Counted from the first letter of the stretch, positions 1 to 10,716 are shown. The stretch is 32,487 bases of DNA from Phaeoceros laevis (GCA_049999765.1 JBNGIQ010009042.1:81959-114445), one strand, 5' to 3'. Notes: generated by a model from the letters alone, not told the origin. Program-made: numbers and translations.

Positions 1-810
1 GACAGATTGCCCACAAAAAATGTGGTGACATGGAATGCAATGATTGCAGGATTTGCTGAGCACGGGTTTTGTCAAGAAGCCATTGCTCTTTATGCATGGA
101 TGCTAAAAAGTGGCGTGAATCCACCCGATCACATTACATTTTTGTCCCTCTTAAAAGCATGTACCAGTGTGAGGGCTTTGGATCAGGGAAAGAAGCTGCA
201 CTTACAAATTCGTGAGAGAGGTCTTGAGAAAGATTTGGTTCTGGGCACCTCCTTGATTGACATGTATTCAAAATGTGGCAGCTTAGTGGATGCTCGGAGA
301 GTTTTCGACAGATTGCCCACAAAAGACGTGGTGTCATGGACTGCTATGATTAGAGGATATGCTGAGCAAGGTCTTTGTCGAGATGCTCTGGCTTTATATG
401 CAACTATGGAGCAGAACAGGATGACGACAGCCAGTCGTGTTACATTTTTGTGCCTTTTGCAAGCTTGTGGGAGCGTAGGAGCTTTGCAGCAGGGTAAGCA
501 GCTTCACGCAAAGATTAAGCAGAGAGCATTGGAACTGGATCTGGTACTTGGTAACTGCCTGGTAGACATGTATGCAAAGTGTGGCAGCTTGGTAGATGCC
601 CGTGATGTATTTGACAAATTGCCAACGAAGAGTGTGATGACATGGAATGTATTGATGGTAGGATATGCTCAGAATGGGCTTGGTCAAGAAGCCCTTGCTC
701 TTAACAGAATGATGCGGCTGGATGGTATGACCACAGCTGATAACATTACGTTTGTCGGACTCCTGCAAGCTTGTGCAACTGTTGTCGGAAACTGTTTTCT
801 CCCTCCTTAA
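1..810 (+). CDS. Partial PLS-class PPR protein, 5' end outside window
   Basis: The frame is open from base 1, so the gene begins left of the window. The translation is a run of PPR motifs of the plant PLS class: MYSKCG/MYAKCG motifs near 268-285 and 568-585, W(N/T)xM(I/V)xGYAxxG motifs near 30-60, 337-365 and 640-670, and LL(K/Q)AC motifs near 150, 457 and 763. PLS proteins are organelle RNA-binding proteins, mostly RNA editing factors. After the last LLQAC motif (about 763-780) homology stops abruptly and a short unrelated tail reaches the TAA at 808-810. No E or DYW domain follows. The copy is therefore either 3'-truncated or spliced into something I cannot identify. The start codon is not in the window. 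The PPR identity is clear; function as an intact gene is doubtful. Confidence 0.75.
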   Translation, partial: DRLPTKNVVTWNAMIAGFAEHGFCQEAIALYAWMLKSGVNPPDHITFLSLLKACTSVRALDQGKKLHLQIRERGLEKDLVLGTSLIDMYSKCGSLVDARRVFDRLPTKDVVSWTAMIRGYAEQGLCRDALALYATMEQNRMTTASRVTFLCLLQACGSVGALQQGKQLHAKIKQRALELDLVLGNCLVDMYAKCGSLVDARDVFDKLPTKSVMTWNVLMVGYAQNGLGQEALALNRMMRLDGMTTADNITFVGLLQACATVVGNCFLPP

Positions 811-860
811 GTAGCAGGCTTTTATGGCAGCTGATTTCCCTCCCTAGTAGCAGGCTTTTA
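798..860. repeat. Short direct repeat at the break of the PPR fragment
   Basis: The 15-base string AGTAGCAGGCTTTTA occurs at 810-824 and again at 846-860, each preceded by a TCCCTCC-like run, so the spacing is 36 bp. It begins exactly where PPR homology ends, which fits a small duplication associated with the event that truncated the gene. Confidence 0.8.
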
Positions 861-1450
861 ACTCGACGTCAACACATGTCAGATACTCTGGGAGAGCTAT
901 GAGAAAAGAGCACTCCATGGGGAGGCCCCCACATTATCAACCCCGAGGGTTGTTGGTGTGGAGCGACCAGCAGCTGCAATGGGCTGCTGGTCGGGAAGTG
1001 AGAAAAGGATAGGAGCAACAGGCAGGCATATATGCAATCAAGCGACAAACGAGTATTAGTAGTCCTAGAGGTAGTAACAGGCAGGCAGGCAGGATGCTGG
1101 GGTTTAGTAAATATGCCGCTGCCTTACATAGTATTGTCCTGTAGATACTCTTGTGAAAAAAGCAGTCCGAATATAAGAGCTTGGTGTAACAAAAATGTGA
1201 CTGTCTGAAGCAGATGTGCTTGTGTGGTATGGAAGGAAGTGCCACACACTGGTTGGATGTACAAATTGGCAAGTTTCCCGGGCGTGACGGTACAAATTGG
1301 CAAGTTTCCCGGACGTGACGGCACAGCCCGTGACAGATGGCGACCCGCAACAAGATTCGGATGTCGACCGGCCGGGATGATGGGCTGCCACTTCGAGTAT
1401 GGGTGTAAAGTGTGCCGTAGTAGCGTTGATTACGCCCACTTTACCGTTGC
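811..1450. other. Intergenic stretch without recognisable gene
   Basis: I see no conserved reading frame on either strand. The stretch holds the 36-bp direct repeat, a CAGG microsatellite near 1078-1093 and a 31-bp tandem pair at 1260-1321. The small open frames on both strands have no recognisable domain. Confidence 0.6.
1260..1321. repeat. 31-bp tandem duplication upstream of the transporter gene
   Basis: Two adjacent 31-bp units, 1260-1290 and 1291-1321, differ at one base. Each contains AAATTGGCAAGTTTCCCGG followed by CGTGACGG; the second unit has an ACGT core. It lies about 1.2 kb before the transporter start codon, so a regulatory role is only a possibility. Confidence 0.9.
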
Positions 1451-1452
1451 CG

Positions 1453-1475
1453 CCAATGGGCCGCTTAATATATGT
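1453..1475 (+). promoter_or_regulatory. Possible CCAAT box and TATA-like element for the transporter gene
   Basis: CCAAT lies at 1453-1457 and a TTAATATATG TATA-like stretch at about 1465-1474. If real, the leader would be about 1 kb long or contain an intron. Pattern only; no transcript evidence. Confidence 0.22.
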
Positions 1476-1499
1476 TATAGAGAGTCAAGTCGAGACTAA

Positions 1500-2530
1500 A
1501 ACTTGGTACTCGAGTGGCGTTACTCAGTCTAACCTACTGTACCAGCAAGCGGGCAGGGCAGGCACGCCTCCCTCCCAGGGAAGGGAACGGAAGCTGACCC
1601 ACCACCTGAATCAAGGTCAGAAGGCCTGTAGTGAGTGAGTGTCCTTACGCTCTTCCGGCATCCGCAGCATTCTGAAAAGGGAGGGTCGCTTTCTTGTTCG
1701 GGCCCTGCCCTGCCCTGCCCGCGGAGGTGAATCTGTTTGTCCCATTGATTCATCCAGCCAGCAGCTGCAGCTGAAGCGAGGGAGCCCGACACACAGCACG
1801 TTGCGCACACAACACTCGCTCGCTCCTCCGTACAATACTCTCCGGGGGGCCAGCCTGCGCTGCTTGCTTATTCTTCACAGGCTCGCTCGCTCGCTCACAG
1901 ACAGCTTTCGCTTTGGGCCCCGCACTGACCTCCTCCCTCCCCTCGGGAAGCGTCCTAGGGGCAGAGGGCACAGGCCTGCCTCTGCCTGCCTGCCTCTTCT
2001 CCCTATCCTTACAGCATCAGAGCTGGAGCAATATGAGGGATGCCAGCTGCTTCTCGTTCTTGCAATTTCTTCCGCCGCCACAGCGCCAATTCCGAGCTGC
2101 GCAGCTGGGCAGCGGCAACAAGGCGCGCAACCGTCCGTTGGTCTCTGGAGCCGCATTGCGCAACGGATGGAATCAGTAGAGAGAGTTCTGAGGGGTTGGT
2201 TTTCCGCTGGCCAAGCCTGAGAAATGCTGGAGGTGGTCGTCCTGGGAACGATGCACCGAGAGGGGGAGGCACTGGAGGAGTACCTGGCCTGCTGCCTCCA
2301 GTCCACCACAGCGGACGTCCGAGTTGTGGCCGCATGCGCAGCAGCAGCAGCAGCAAATGGAGCGCCTCTCTTCCACTGCTATCCATGGGAAGCTCAACAC
2401 ACAGTTTCCGCCCCCTTGTGGTCACAGCCGCGCTGCCCCAGGTTGTTGCCTCGTCGTTCATCAGTCTAGCTAGGCCCACCCCTTCCCTCCCTGGAAGAGA
2501 AGCAAGCAAGGAGGACAGGAGGTGCTCAAG
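1500..2530 (+). other. Probable 5' leader region of the transporter gene
   Basis: The stretch is pyrimidine- and GC-rich, with a GCTC microsatellite (about 1881-1896), CCTG runs and a CAG run near 2338-2352. Overlapping open frames exist in all frames but none shows a domain. Several ATGs precede the chosen start at 2531, so upstream open reading frames or a leader intron are possible. I see no separate gene here. Confidence 0.4.
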
Positions 2531-5500
2531 ATGGACAGATTTCAGCGCCCAGCAGGCTCGCGTTTCATCTCAGAGATTGAGCTAGCGGACGAGGCAGCAG
2601 CAGCGGCAGGACGAGCAGCATCAGCAGCAGCAGCAGCAGCAGCGCCCATTGCAAACAGCCGTGTGCTGTTGACAGCGGGTGCGGAGTCGGTGGCGTCCTC
2701 CACCGGTCCGGACCTGCGAGCGCACGCTGTCACCTCCTCCGCCGACACCTCCCTCAACGAGCCAATTCTGTACAAGAAGGTGATTTACGTGCCCGGTTCT
2801 GCTGTGGGCATCTCCCCCTTCCGCCATGGAGCAGCAACAGGGACGGATGAGCGCGGACCGACAACCTGCGGTTCCTGCTGCTGCAGCAGCTGGTTCATCA
2901 GCGGGCCGGGGGGCGCACCAGAGAGCAAGCAGCCCCAGACGACGACGGACACCACGACAGCAGCAGCCTCCAACAGCAACAATTTGGGGCGGGAGCTCCG
3001 GGACAGCCTCCTGGCCTACGCCGGGGAATGGGCCGCGGGCTGCCGGGCCAGGACGCTCTACGTTGCGCACCTCCTGGTGTGGGCCTGCTTGGTCCCGGCG
3101 CTGGTGTTCGGCACCTGGCTGGCCAGGAAGACGGGCGGGGAGATGGGGACTGCCGAGGTGCTCATGTCTTCCTTCATCTGCGGCGCCATGTTGGTCGTGT
3201 TCGGGAAGCAGCCGGCGCTGCTGGTGGGCGTCACCGCGCCCTCGCTCCTGTTCGTGGCCGCCGTGGCCAGCACCGCCGACCGGCTGTCCATCCAATTCCT
3301 GCCCTGGTTCGCCTGGGTCGGCGTCTGGTGCTCTGCCTGCCTCATGCTCCTGGCGGCGCTCAATGCCTCCAGGGCGGCGTCGCACCTCAGCAGCTTCAGC
3401 TGGGAGGTGCTGCAGGTCCTGGTGGGGGTCACTCTCCTCTGGGATGGCATTGAGCTGCTGGTCGACTTGTTCAACAGCAACAATGCTCGGGCGGACTCGG
3501 GGCTGCTCTCGCTGTGGCTGGCTACGTGCACCACTGTGCTGGCCATTTCCCTCAGCGGTGCCACAGCTTGGAACTACTTCAACAGGAGGATTCTGGAAGT
3601 TCTTGAGATAGCTGGGCCCGCGCTAGCACTCCTCCTCTTCTCTGGTACCTTCCAAGGACCTTCCTTCCAATTCTCAAGTCGTCGTATTCATGAATTCTAT
3701 GATTCCTTCATTCTTGCATCCGTCCATGGTATTAAAACTCGCTGGAGCTTGAAGGTACTCAGGACTGTGTGTGTCCGGGCGTTCATTGCCTTGCCTTGCA
3801 TTGCAGTGCTTCCGCTGCTGCCACTCTTGTCGCGGCCGGAGCTGGCCAAGGTGAACATGCCCAACCTGCCGGATCACACCAACAGAGTCTCCAGGTTCGG
3901 GGCCATTGTGAGCCTGAGGGCCCTCCCCATGTGGACAGTCTTTCTGGCCTTCATCCCAGGCTCCTTACTCGCTGGCTTGATCTTTTTCGATCACCTCTCT
4001 ACATCCCTTCTCGTCCAGGTGATCAGTTGAATGGAACTTCTCAGCTTGTCATTGACAGACGTGTAGACAACCCTAATAAGTTCTTCAGCAAAGTTGTAGT
4101 TGTTTGTTGTGTCTCCAGCAATTTTGATCCATGTCGTGTAACATGTATGGCTAGCCATTGGAAAATCTTCTAAATGTTCCAAGTCTACTGCTGCTGCTGT
4201 GCCGGGAAGCAGGATGCAATAGGGAGAAAGGTACACAACCATAGAGCCAGAAGCTGGGACATATTTGTGATTGCAGCGTCTGTGTTGCTGTGCAGTTTCT
4301 TCGGTCTTCCCTTCAGCTACGGACTCTTTGCACAGGTGAGGGAAACAGCCCAGCAACATCAACTCTGGAAGTAATCTTGCAGTCCTGATGAAGGCCAGCT
4401 AAGCATTAACTAATGCAGTGTTTGATTTCCCTGGATGGATGGATGCAGAGCATCACACATGCACAGGCTCTCACAGCAGCAGATGCTGCTGACTCTGTGG
4501 ACATGGAAATCCAGGAAAAGCCCACATCTAGAGCACACTGCCAACGCCTGTCTGCACTGGTTGTTGCAATATCTGCCGCCATTTTTCTACTCCCAGCCTT
4601 CGTATATCTCATACGACAAGTACCACAGGGTGTTATTGCGGGCCTCTTCTTGCAGGTAGTATATGTTCTCAGAAAAGAAGATTCCCGGTGCATTTCTTCC
4701 CCAATGCATGTTGACCACTAGCTTTCTTCAAGAATTCCTTTCTTAAAGTTGCTCAGAACGCCATAAACTTGACGCTGTACGTATGTCTCTATCATCAGAT
4801 GGCCGTTCTCTGCCTGAAAGACCTCACACTCACTGACAGAATCAAAGCGGTGTTTGTGGATTCATCAAAGGATCCCACAAGGGCGGAGGCATGCCACCTT
4901 ACAGTTCGTGTCTACAGCATAGTGCAGGCTTCATGCGCTGTCACCGTGTTCGCTGTGACCAAAACAGCTGCGGCTGCCCTCTACCCGCTCTTCCTGTTGG
5001 TCACCATTTGGCTCAGGCACGACCTGCTGCACCACTTCTTCTCCAAGAGGGAGTTGATGCTCATCGACCAGAAGCTCTTCTCAGCGGGGAGGACGCTTGA
5101 CAGCTGCGCAGATGGGGAGCATCCACGACCTTTTGCAGCAGGCCATCTGCCCAAGAGCCTCACTCAGAGTGGCCCTCACTCGTTGAGAAAGCTGCTGAGG
5201 GACAGGATGGGGTTGTCAGGAGGAGTCTCTGGGCCGGCGGCGGCGGCAGCGGCAGCAGCAGCTTGTCAAGCACAACAGGCAGGGAGCGAGTCTGCCAGGT
5301 CTCTAGGATCCCCGACTGTGCTAACAATGGCCACCAGGCGGAGGCTCAAGGAGAGGTCGAAAAGGCGTTACAAGAGGAAGATCTCCACTGGTCAGTCATC
5401 ACTGGAGACCACCTCGTCTTCCAACTTGAATATGCCACTTCAATCACGGCACAGGCTGACCAGCTCATCACTGAAGAAGCAAAAGAGTGGGCATTACCCC

Positions 5501-7033
5501 ACTGTCAATGGCAGCACACGCGGGGGTTCCATACACAAGAGACAACATGCTATGCACAGAAGCAGGCAGCAACAGGGAAGAGGATTTGAGAGCAAGGGTT
5601 CAAGAGGTCAGTCTGCAAAGAAGGCAACTGTGATCAGCCCGTTTGGAGAGATCTACCATCCGTCGTCACAGGTGCACGCCTCGACCCCGGGCAGAAGCCT
5701 ATGCCTAGAATCCAGTTGTGGCGGTCATGTAGTCAGCAAGTTCAAGAAGCAGCCTGGTCCGGCATCTGCAGCAGCAGCAGCAGCAGCTGCACATCTACAG
5801 CTGGTGGAGTCACCTTCCAACAACAGCATATCGGGCCTCAGAAGATCTCTTCCCAGCCCGTTCGGGCAGAGTTCTCCAAAGTTGGAGTCACAAAAGCTTC
5901 ATGCCAATTCTCTCTTCGATCCCGACTGGAAGGATTCGTCACCGCCCTCTCAGAGCATGCAAGTCCATGAAAACTTGGCCTACCTAGGTGGAGACGGCTC
6001 CAGTGTCATCAGACCGTCTGCTAGTGCTGCAATCCAGCTTTTGCCCAAAAGGGAGGACAGCATCATCAAGGGGCCGCCATCATCTCCCAGCAGAAACGGT
6101 GCTGCTGCGCTCACACTCAGGTTCGCTGCTCCAGTCCCGCCAAACCAGCCACTGCTACACGACTTACAGAGGGCTTGGGAGGTGAGCTCCTCTTCCTGGT
6201 CCAGGGACGAACCGGCCATTCAAGCAGCGAGAGTGAGTAGTTTCAGACTGTGCAGTGACGCTGGTGAGGATGCGTGCTGTTACACCAGCGGCAGCGGCAA
6301 CGGCAATCATGGGGTAGCTGTGAGACACACGCCTGGCAGGGAGGTTGCTTCTTGGCACGGCAATAGTGAGGGGTCGGACCAAAGCACAGAGCCTTGGAAC
6401 GAGGAAATGCCCCATCAGCAACAACACCCAGAGACCAGCAGCAACGGCAACACCGCACTCAGGCGAAAGGGGCATGACCGGAACCAATTTGCGGATGTAG
6501 ACGACACTCGTCGGGATGTGATTCATGGCTGGGAGGCTGTGAGTTACCCACCTTCAGAGATGAGAGCCAGCCGTTACAGGCTGGCCAGTGAAGTCTTTTT
6601 TGCAGAAAAAGGTGGTGCGCCAAGCAGGGTGGACAGCTCGGAGCGGGAATCCATGGCTGCCTCGCAACGTCGGATGCCCTCGAGCCCCTGGGAAGACATG
6701 TCTCCTTCCTCTGCAGCAGGTCATCATCATAAAGACTCTCCTGAGATCAGCAGTTTCCATTTTTCGGCCAGTGCAGATCCGTGGGCGTCCCCCAATCCTA
6801 GGACGAAAAGGAAGTCCGGCTCTGGCTCTGAATTGCAGGCGTCAAGAGCTGCTTGGGAGCGGCCTGTGAGTAGTGCTCCTGCCCTGAGGCCACTTCAAAG
6901 GACTCCCGAAAGAAGCTGGAGGAACACAAGACAACGTTCGTCATCGTCGGAATTGACAGACCCTTTCGAGGAACGCGCAATTGCCAAGGCATCAAAGCAG
7001 CCCACTCCGGTAAGTAGAACCAGTGTTGGATAA
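2531..7033 (+). CDS. SLC4/BOR-family anion transporter with long N- and C-terminal extensions
   Basis: Multi-pass membrane transporter of the SLC4 family, whose plant members (BOR) export borate; the substrate here is not proven. Exons 2531-4018, 4213-4335, 4449-4655 and 4799-7033, all phase 0 with GT-AG introns, give about 1350 residues. Residues ~1-155 are Ala/Ser-rich and absent from usual plant BORs. The membrane core begins near residue 157 and carries SLC4 landmarks: GKQPALLVGVTAP, FFDH near the end of exon 1, FGLPFSYGLFAQ in exon 2, RLSALVV and VPQGVIAGLFLQ in exon 3, then LKDLTLTDRIKAVF. The last membrane helix ends near base 5060. The remaining ~640 residues are Ser-, Gly- and basic-rich, with poly-Ala tracts near 5236 and 5768. 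The start is the first ATG of the frame before the core. A perfect GTAAGT at 7010 near the stop leaves the 3' end open. The family is secure; the subfamily is unclear. Confidence 0.85.
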
Positions 7034-7396
7034 ATCTTTGCTACAGCAGCAGCAGCAGGTGAACGTTCATTTCATGACCTCGGAAGCGTGCTGATTGTTT
7101 GGAGACCACCTGGTGACAGGTATGGAGATAAGGTTGGACACCCGTGGAAGCGGATACGACCATTCTTTGCATAAGCTCACAACTTATGCCACCGTCGGTG
7201 GTAGTCTAGACTAGTATCGTTGCAGGAGCAGAAGCAAAAAATTTGTTTCAGCGGCTGTTAGATCATCAGACAGGAAAAAAGCTCGGTGCGCGAATGAATC
7301 TGCGTAACAATGCTGGATGAAAGGGTTTTTGATACCATGGCGTCACATTATTAGTTTGCTACAGTACCGGGCCGGCGGAGGTTCACGGAAACGGAT
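7034..7396. other. Intergenic stretch, transporter 3' end to dehydrogenase 5' end
   Basis: No gene seen. A CAG microsatellite lies at about 7044-7059 just after the transporter stop. No clear AATAAA is visible. The right part is presumably the leader of the dehydrogenase gene. Confidence 0.5.
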
Positions 7397-8618
7397 ATGA
7401 AAAGACTCATCACCATCAGCAGATTGCTGGTGGTGCCTAATCAGGAGGAAGGAGGAGGAGGGGGAGCGGCGATGGACACCTCCTCACGGCGCAGGGCATT
7501 GGCCATACTTGGTCACCTGCATCCGATGGAGTCCGTTGTCGGCCTCCGGGAGCCTTGTTCGATGCATCCATCTCCCACGAGTGGCCGTGGAGCCGGAGAA
7601 GGGAGCGGACCACAACATAGCGTCGGCAAGAAGCAGATTGATTCCGCAGCATGCTCGGATGAGGTGCGGAAGGAGAACATGCGCAAGAAGGCTGTTTTGG
7701 TGATCGGGGCCGGGGATGCGACCGGCGGGGCTGTGGCTCGCAGGTTTGCCAGGGAGGGCTTTGTGGCGTGTGTGGTGAGGAGACACGCCGAGGCGCTCCA
7801 GGAGCTGGTGAACCAGATTCGGGATGATGGAGGGGAGGCTGTGGCGTTCGGAGTGGATGCACGTAAAGAAGGTAGGGCATCATGGCAGGAGGGCAGGGTA
7901 GGGCGGGTGATTCATGAGAAGCATGCTGTGGTTGGAAGGTTTACCACGTCTGTGCTGAACTGGCAAGCTGTTGTTCCGGTGTGGATCAGAGGAGGTAGTG
8001 GCTTTGGTGGAAAAGATTGAGGCGGTGGTGGGGGACATCCATGTCGCTGTCTTCAACATCGGAGCCAACGTCAACTTCAGCATCCTGGACACGAGCGCTC
8101 GGGTTTATTTCAAGGTTGATCTCGAACCGACCAGTAATCTAGGTGGCCTTGCTTGGAACTAGGTTTTGAGAACTGAGACGAACGTGCTGTGGTGTGTGTG
8201 TGTTTGTCAGGTGTGGGAGATGGCCTGCTTTTCAGGCTTCTTGATGGGCCGAGAAGTTGCCAAGCACATGGTAAGGCGGGAGCAGGGCACCATCATCTTC
8301 ACAGGTGCAACAGCCAGCCTCCGCGGTGGGAAAGGATATGCTGCGTTTGCAGGAGCCAAGTTTGGTCTGAGGGCTTTGGCACAGAGCATGGGCAGAGAAC
8401 TGGGGCCCAAAGGCATTCACGTTGCTCATGTCATCATTGATGCAGCCATCCTGACGTCCTGGACTCTGGAGACCGTAAAGGGTGCAGCAGAGCTTAATTC
8501 CCAGGAAGGTATGGTGATTCCCGCAGATATCGCTGAAACATACTGGCAGCTGCACTTGCAGCCCAAGACGGCATGGAGCCATGAGCTCGATGTGAGACCC
8601 TGGATCGAGACATGGTAA
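7397..8618 (+). CDS. Short-chain dehydrogenase/reductase with atypical active site
   Basis: NAD(P)-dependent oxidoreductase fold of the SDR superfamily; the substrate is unknown. Exons 7397-7871, 7990-8114 and 8211-8618 join in phase (1, then 0) to give 335 residues. The core starts at the internal Met at 7679. It shows a Gly-rich nucleotide-binding motif (VLVIGAGDATGGAVARRFA), the VFNIGAN strand-4 motif in exon 2, and IIFTGATAS followed by AAFAGAKFGLRALAQSM in exon 3. The usual YxxxK is FxxxK here, although a Tyr lies three residues earlier. The C-terminus is typical of a plant and bacterial SDR subgroup that, as I recall it, shares this FAGAK feature. The ~94 residues before the core could be a targeting peptide or leader sequence; Met at 7472 or 7679 are alternative starts. 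It converges on the oxidase gene. Confidence 0.85.
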
Positions 8619-8656
8619 AAGGATGGAAGCAAGAATCAGCTAGCAGTGAATGTGCC

Positions 8657-8679
8657 AGGCAGGCAGGCAGGCAGGCAGG
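8657..8679. repeat. AGGC microsatellite
   Basis: Five to six tandem AGGC units lie in the probable 3' untranslated region of the dehydrogenase gene. Confidence 0.9.
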
Positions 8680-8722
8680 TGTACAGGACTACAGGTATAC
8701 GAGAAGTTTGTCCTTATACATG

Positions 8723-8728
8723 AATAAA
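8723..8728 (+). terminator. AATAAA poly(A) signal of the dehydrogenase gene
   Basis: A canonical AATAAA lies 105 bases after the dehydrogenase stop codon. It sits directly before the stop codon of the opposing oxidase gene, so the two transcripts probably overlap at their 3' ends. Confidence 0.55.
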
Positions 8729-8730
8729 TT

Positions 8731-10476
8731 TCAGAGGAGATGCAGCCAGACTGCCCGGCTGGGAATGCCCTGGCTGACGGCGAACAGCATGTAGTAACCG
8801 GAGGGGGCGATGTCGGGGCTGGGAGGAGCTATGGCTGTGAGCACCGATGCCTGCCCTTGGTATTTGAGATCGAACCAGGGCAGCGACACCAGGCGCTGGC
8901 CCTGGGAGAAGGAGTGCGTGGCAAAGGGCGCGCTCATCAGGCTGAGCTGCAAACTCAGGTGAGCATCATCATCAGGGTGGAGGTCGAGGGTGAGGGAAAA
9001 GGGGGCCCCGTAGGTGACACCCCGTTCACCAGGGTAGTCAACAATAGAGGGCCTCCTCCTTCCCCCTTGCAGGTAGTCGGGAGAGAAGGCTTCCACCCGG
9101 AGCTCCGTGGGAAACGGGCCGGAAAAGGTGTAGGTCTCGTGCGTGTTCCCACCGGCCACCAGCACCCGTGCGTCGGGAAGCAGGTTAGCGGTGGAGTGGT
9201 ACAGCCGGGCCACGGTGCTGGCAGCCTGCGTCCGGAACCTGGCGCCGGGGAGGCTATCCGGGGAGTAGATAACCGGGGCCAGCGCCGGGTTCGTGGCCAG
9301 GCCCCAGCCCTGCGCCCCGGCGTGAGCCCCGTTGATGATGCACACCTCGGCGTTGGGGAGGAGCACCATGTCCCCCATCACCCGCCGGCTGGGCATGCTC
9401 TCCACCTCCCACTCCGGGGCCGTGGCCGTGGCCTCGATGCGGCCGCAGGTCTGCGTGGCCGGAGCCGTGGAGGCTCCCCGGGAGTAGGCGCCCGCCTGGG
9501 CTCCCCCGCACACCAGCACCTCGGCCCGGGTGTAGCCTCCTGCTGCGGCGTCGGGGCGCAGGGCCAGCATGACCGAGGAGCCGGCGGAAGGGTAGTTCCG
9601 GGGGCCTCCGGGGAGGACCGGGTACCGGCGGACCACCGCCTGCGCCCGGTAGTCGTACTCGATGGAGGCGGTGTTGGCGAAGATGAAGAGGGTGCCCCTC
9701 GGGAGCAGTTGCACAAACGGGTACAGGTTGTCCGCCTGCGCCTGGCCCCTGGTTTCCCTCAGAAACGGCAGCTCCACCGCGGCCTGACCGCGCGGTGGCA
9801 CCAGTTCCCAGGTGAACACGCCCCGCCCTCCCACCACAATCTGCTGGTTTCCGGGCAGGATGTGGTTGGTGGCGTACCACCGGGGCTCCTGCAGCTGCAC
9901 CGCGCTGCTCTCCACCCAGTCGCACCTCCCGGCAGGAGCGGCCGCGCAGGCGGGCGCCAGGTACCGGATTTTGCTCCCTCCGTCCGCGTCTCCTCCCGTT
10001 TGGATCATGCTGCCGTCTGCCGCGAACTGGCCTGCAGGCAGCAGAGGCAGGCCACTTTGAAGGAGAAGATTCTATCAAGAGCGCCTTGCTTGCATGAAAT
10101 GGAAATGGATGAAATTGGGCTGACCAGAGGAGCACCATGTGTCGGTGAAGATGGTGAGGGGTCGAATGTGGTTGGATCCCAGCACCAGCAGCACCGAGTG
10201 CGCGGTGCAGTCGTGCTTGCTCCGCCGATCCCTCGGATTGTCCCGGCACGCTCCGTCGGGCAGCGCGATTTGGGACGGCCCGATGTTAGTTCTGTCCAGC
10301 AGGATGACCGTGTTGCGGTGGCTCACGGCTGCGTGCATTGCAGAGATTCCCGCATTCGCCACCAGCAGCTGCCAGCTCCCCCCTTGGCCAGCACCGCTCA
10401 CCACCACCTGAAGCAGCAGAGTATGCCAGGCTGCTAGGCTCACAAGCAGCCTCTCGGAGCCATGGCCACTATCCAT
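8731..10476 (-). CDS. Secreted glyoxal/galactose oxidase-like copper-radical oxidase
   Basis: Plant GLOX-type protein, related to fungal glyoxal oxidase; it would oxidise aldehydes or sugar alcohols with release of H2O2 at the cell surface. Exon 1 is 10476-10125 and exon 2 is 10031-8731, joined in phase 1 across a 93-bp intron, giving 550 residues, a usual GLOX length. A hydrophobic segment follows the Met at 10476 and looks like a signal peptide; an upstream in-frame Met at 10518 is possible but puts an Arg cluster in front. Family landmarks are GISAMHAAVSHRN, DRTNIGPS, DCTAHSV and TDTWCSSG in exon 1, and MIQTGGDADGG, ARLYHSTANLLPD, RVLVAGGN and FATHSFSQGQRLV in exon 2. The Cys of DCTAHS, the Tyr-His of LYHS and the His of ATHSF match the copper/radical ligands of the family. 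The DUF1929-type C-terminal domain is complete. The coding region is strongly GC-rich, which creates long antisense open frames. Confidence 0.9.
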
Positions 10477-10708
10477 ATCTCTTCTTCGTCTTGACAATAC
10501 AGGTGCAGCAGCAGCCATGGAGAATAATCTCGTCCTCCACCCGTGGACGTGATGCTGATGATCAGGGGATCATGATCCTGAAGATGGTCGACCACAAGTC
10601 CTGTGACCCCACAGCTGATTTCATGTATCTCTTGAAACCAGGGCCCGCTGGAGCTGCTCTTCAAGTTCTTCAGAATTCTGAACAACCTTAGGTTTGCAAC
10701 TACAGATC

Positions 10709-10716
10709 TATATAGC
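10709..10716 (-). promoter_or_regulatory. Possible TATA box for the oxidase gene
   Basis: On the minus strand the sequence reads CTATATAG, 233 bases before the start codon at 10476. It is a reasonable distance but a pattern match only. A GCTA tetranucleotide run adjoins it. Confidence 0.3.

Noticed and set aside
1639-2585. Overlapping 181-193-codon frames before the transporter
   Set aside because: No domain, and low-complexity Ser/Ala/Arg composition typical of a GC-rich leader; treated as 5' untranslated region.
2621-3611. Long frames on both strands over transporter exon 1
   Set aside because: GC-rich shadows of the SLC4 exon; the SLC4 motifs lie only in the frame starting at 2531.
9254-10249. 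331-codon minus frame overlapping the oxidase
   Set aside because: It is in the wrong frame relative to the conserved oxidase motifs; Gly/Arg/Pro-rich shadow.
8740-10437. Long plus-strand open frame of 565 codons
   Set aside because: It is antisense to the glyoxal-oxidase-like gene, and its composition is that of a GC-rich shadow; it has no domain while the minus strand has the full family pattern.
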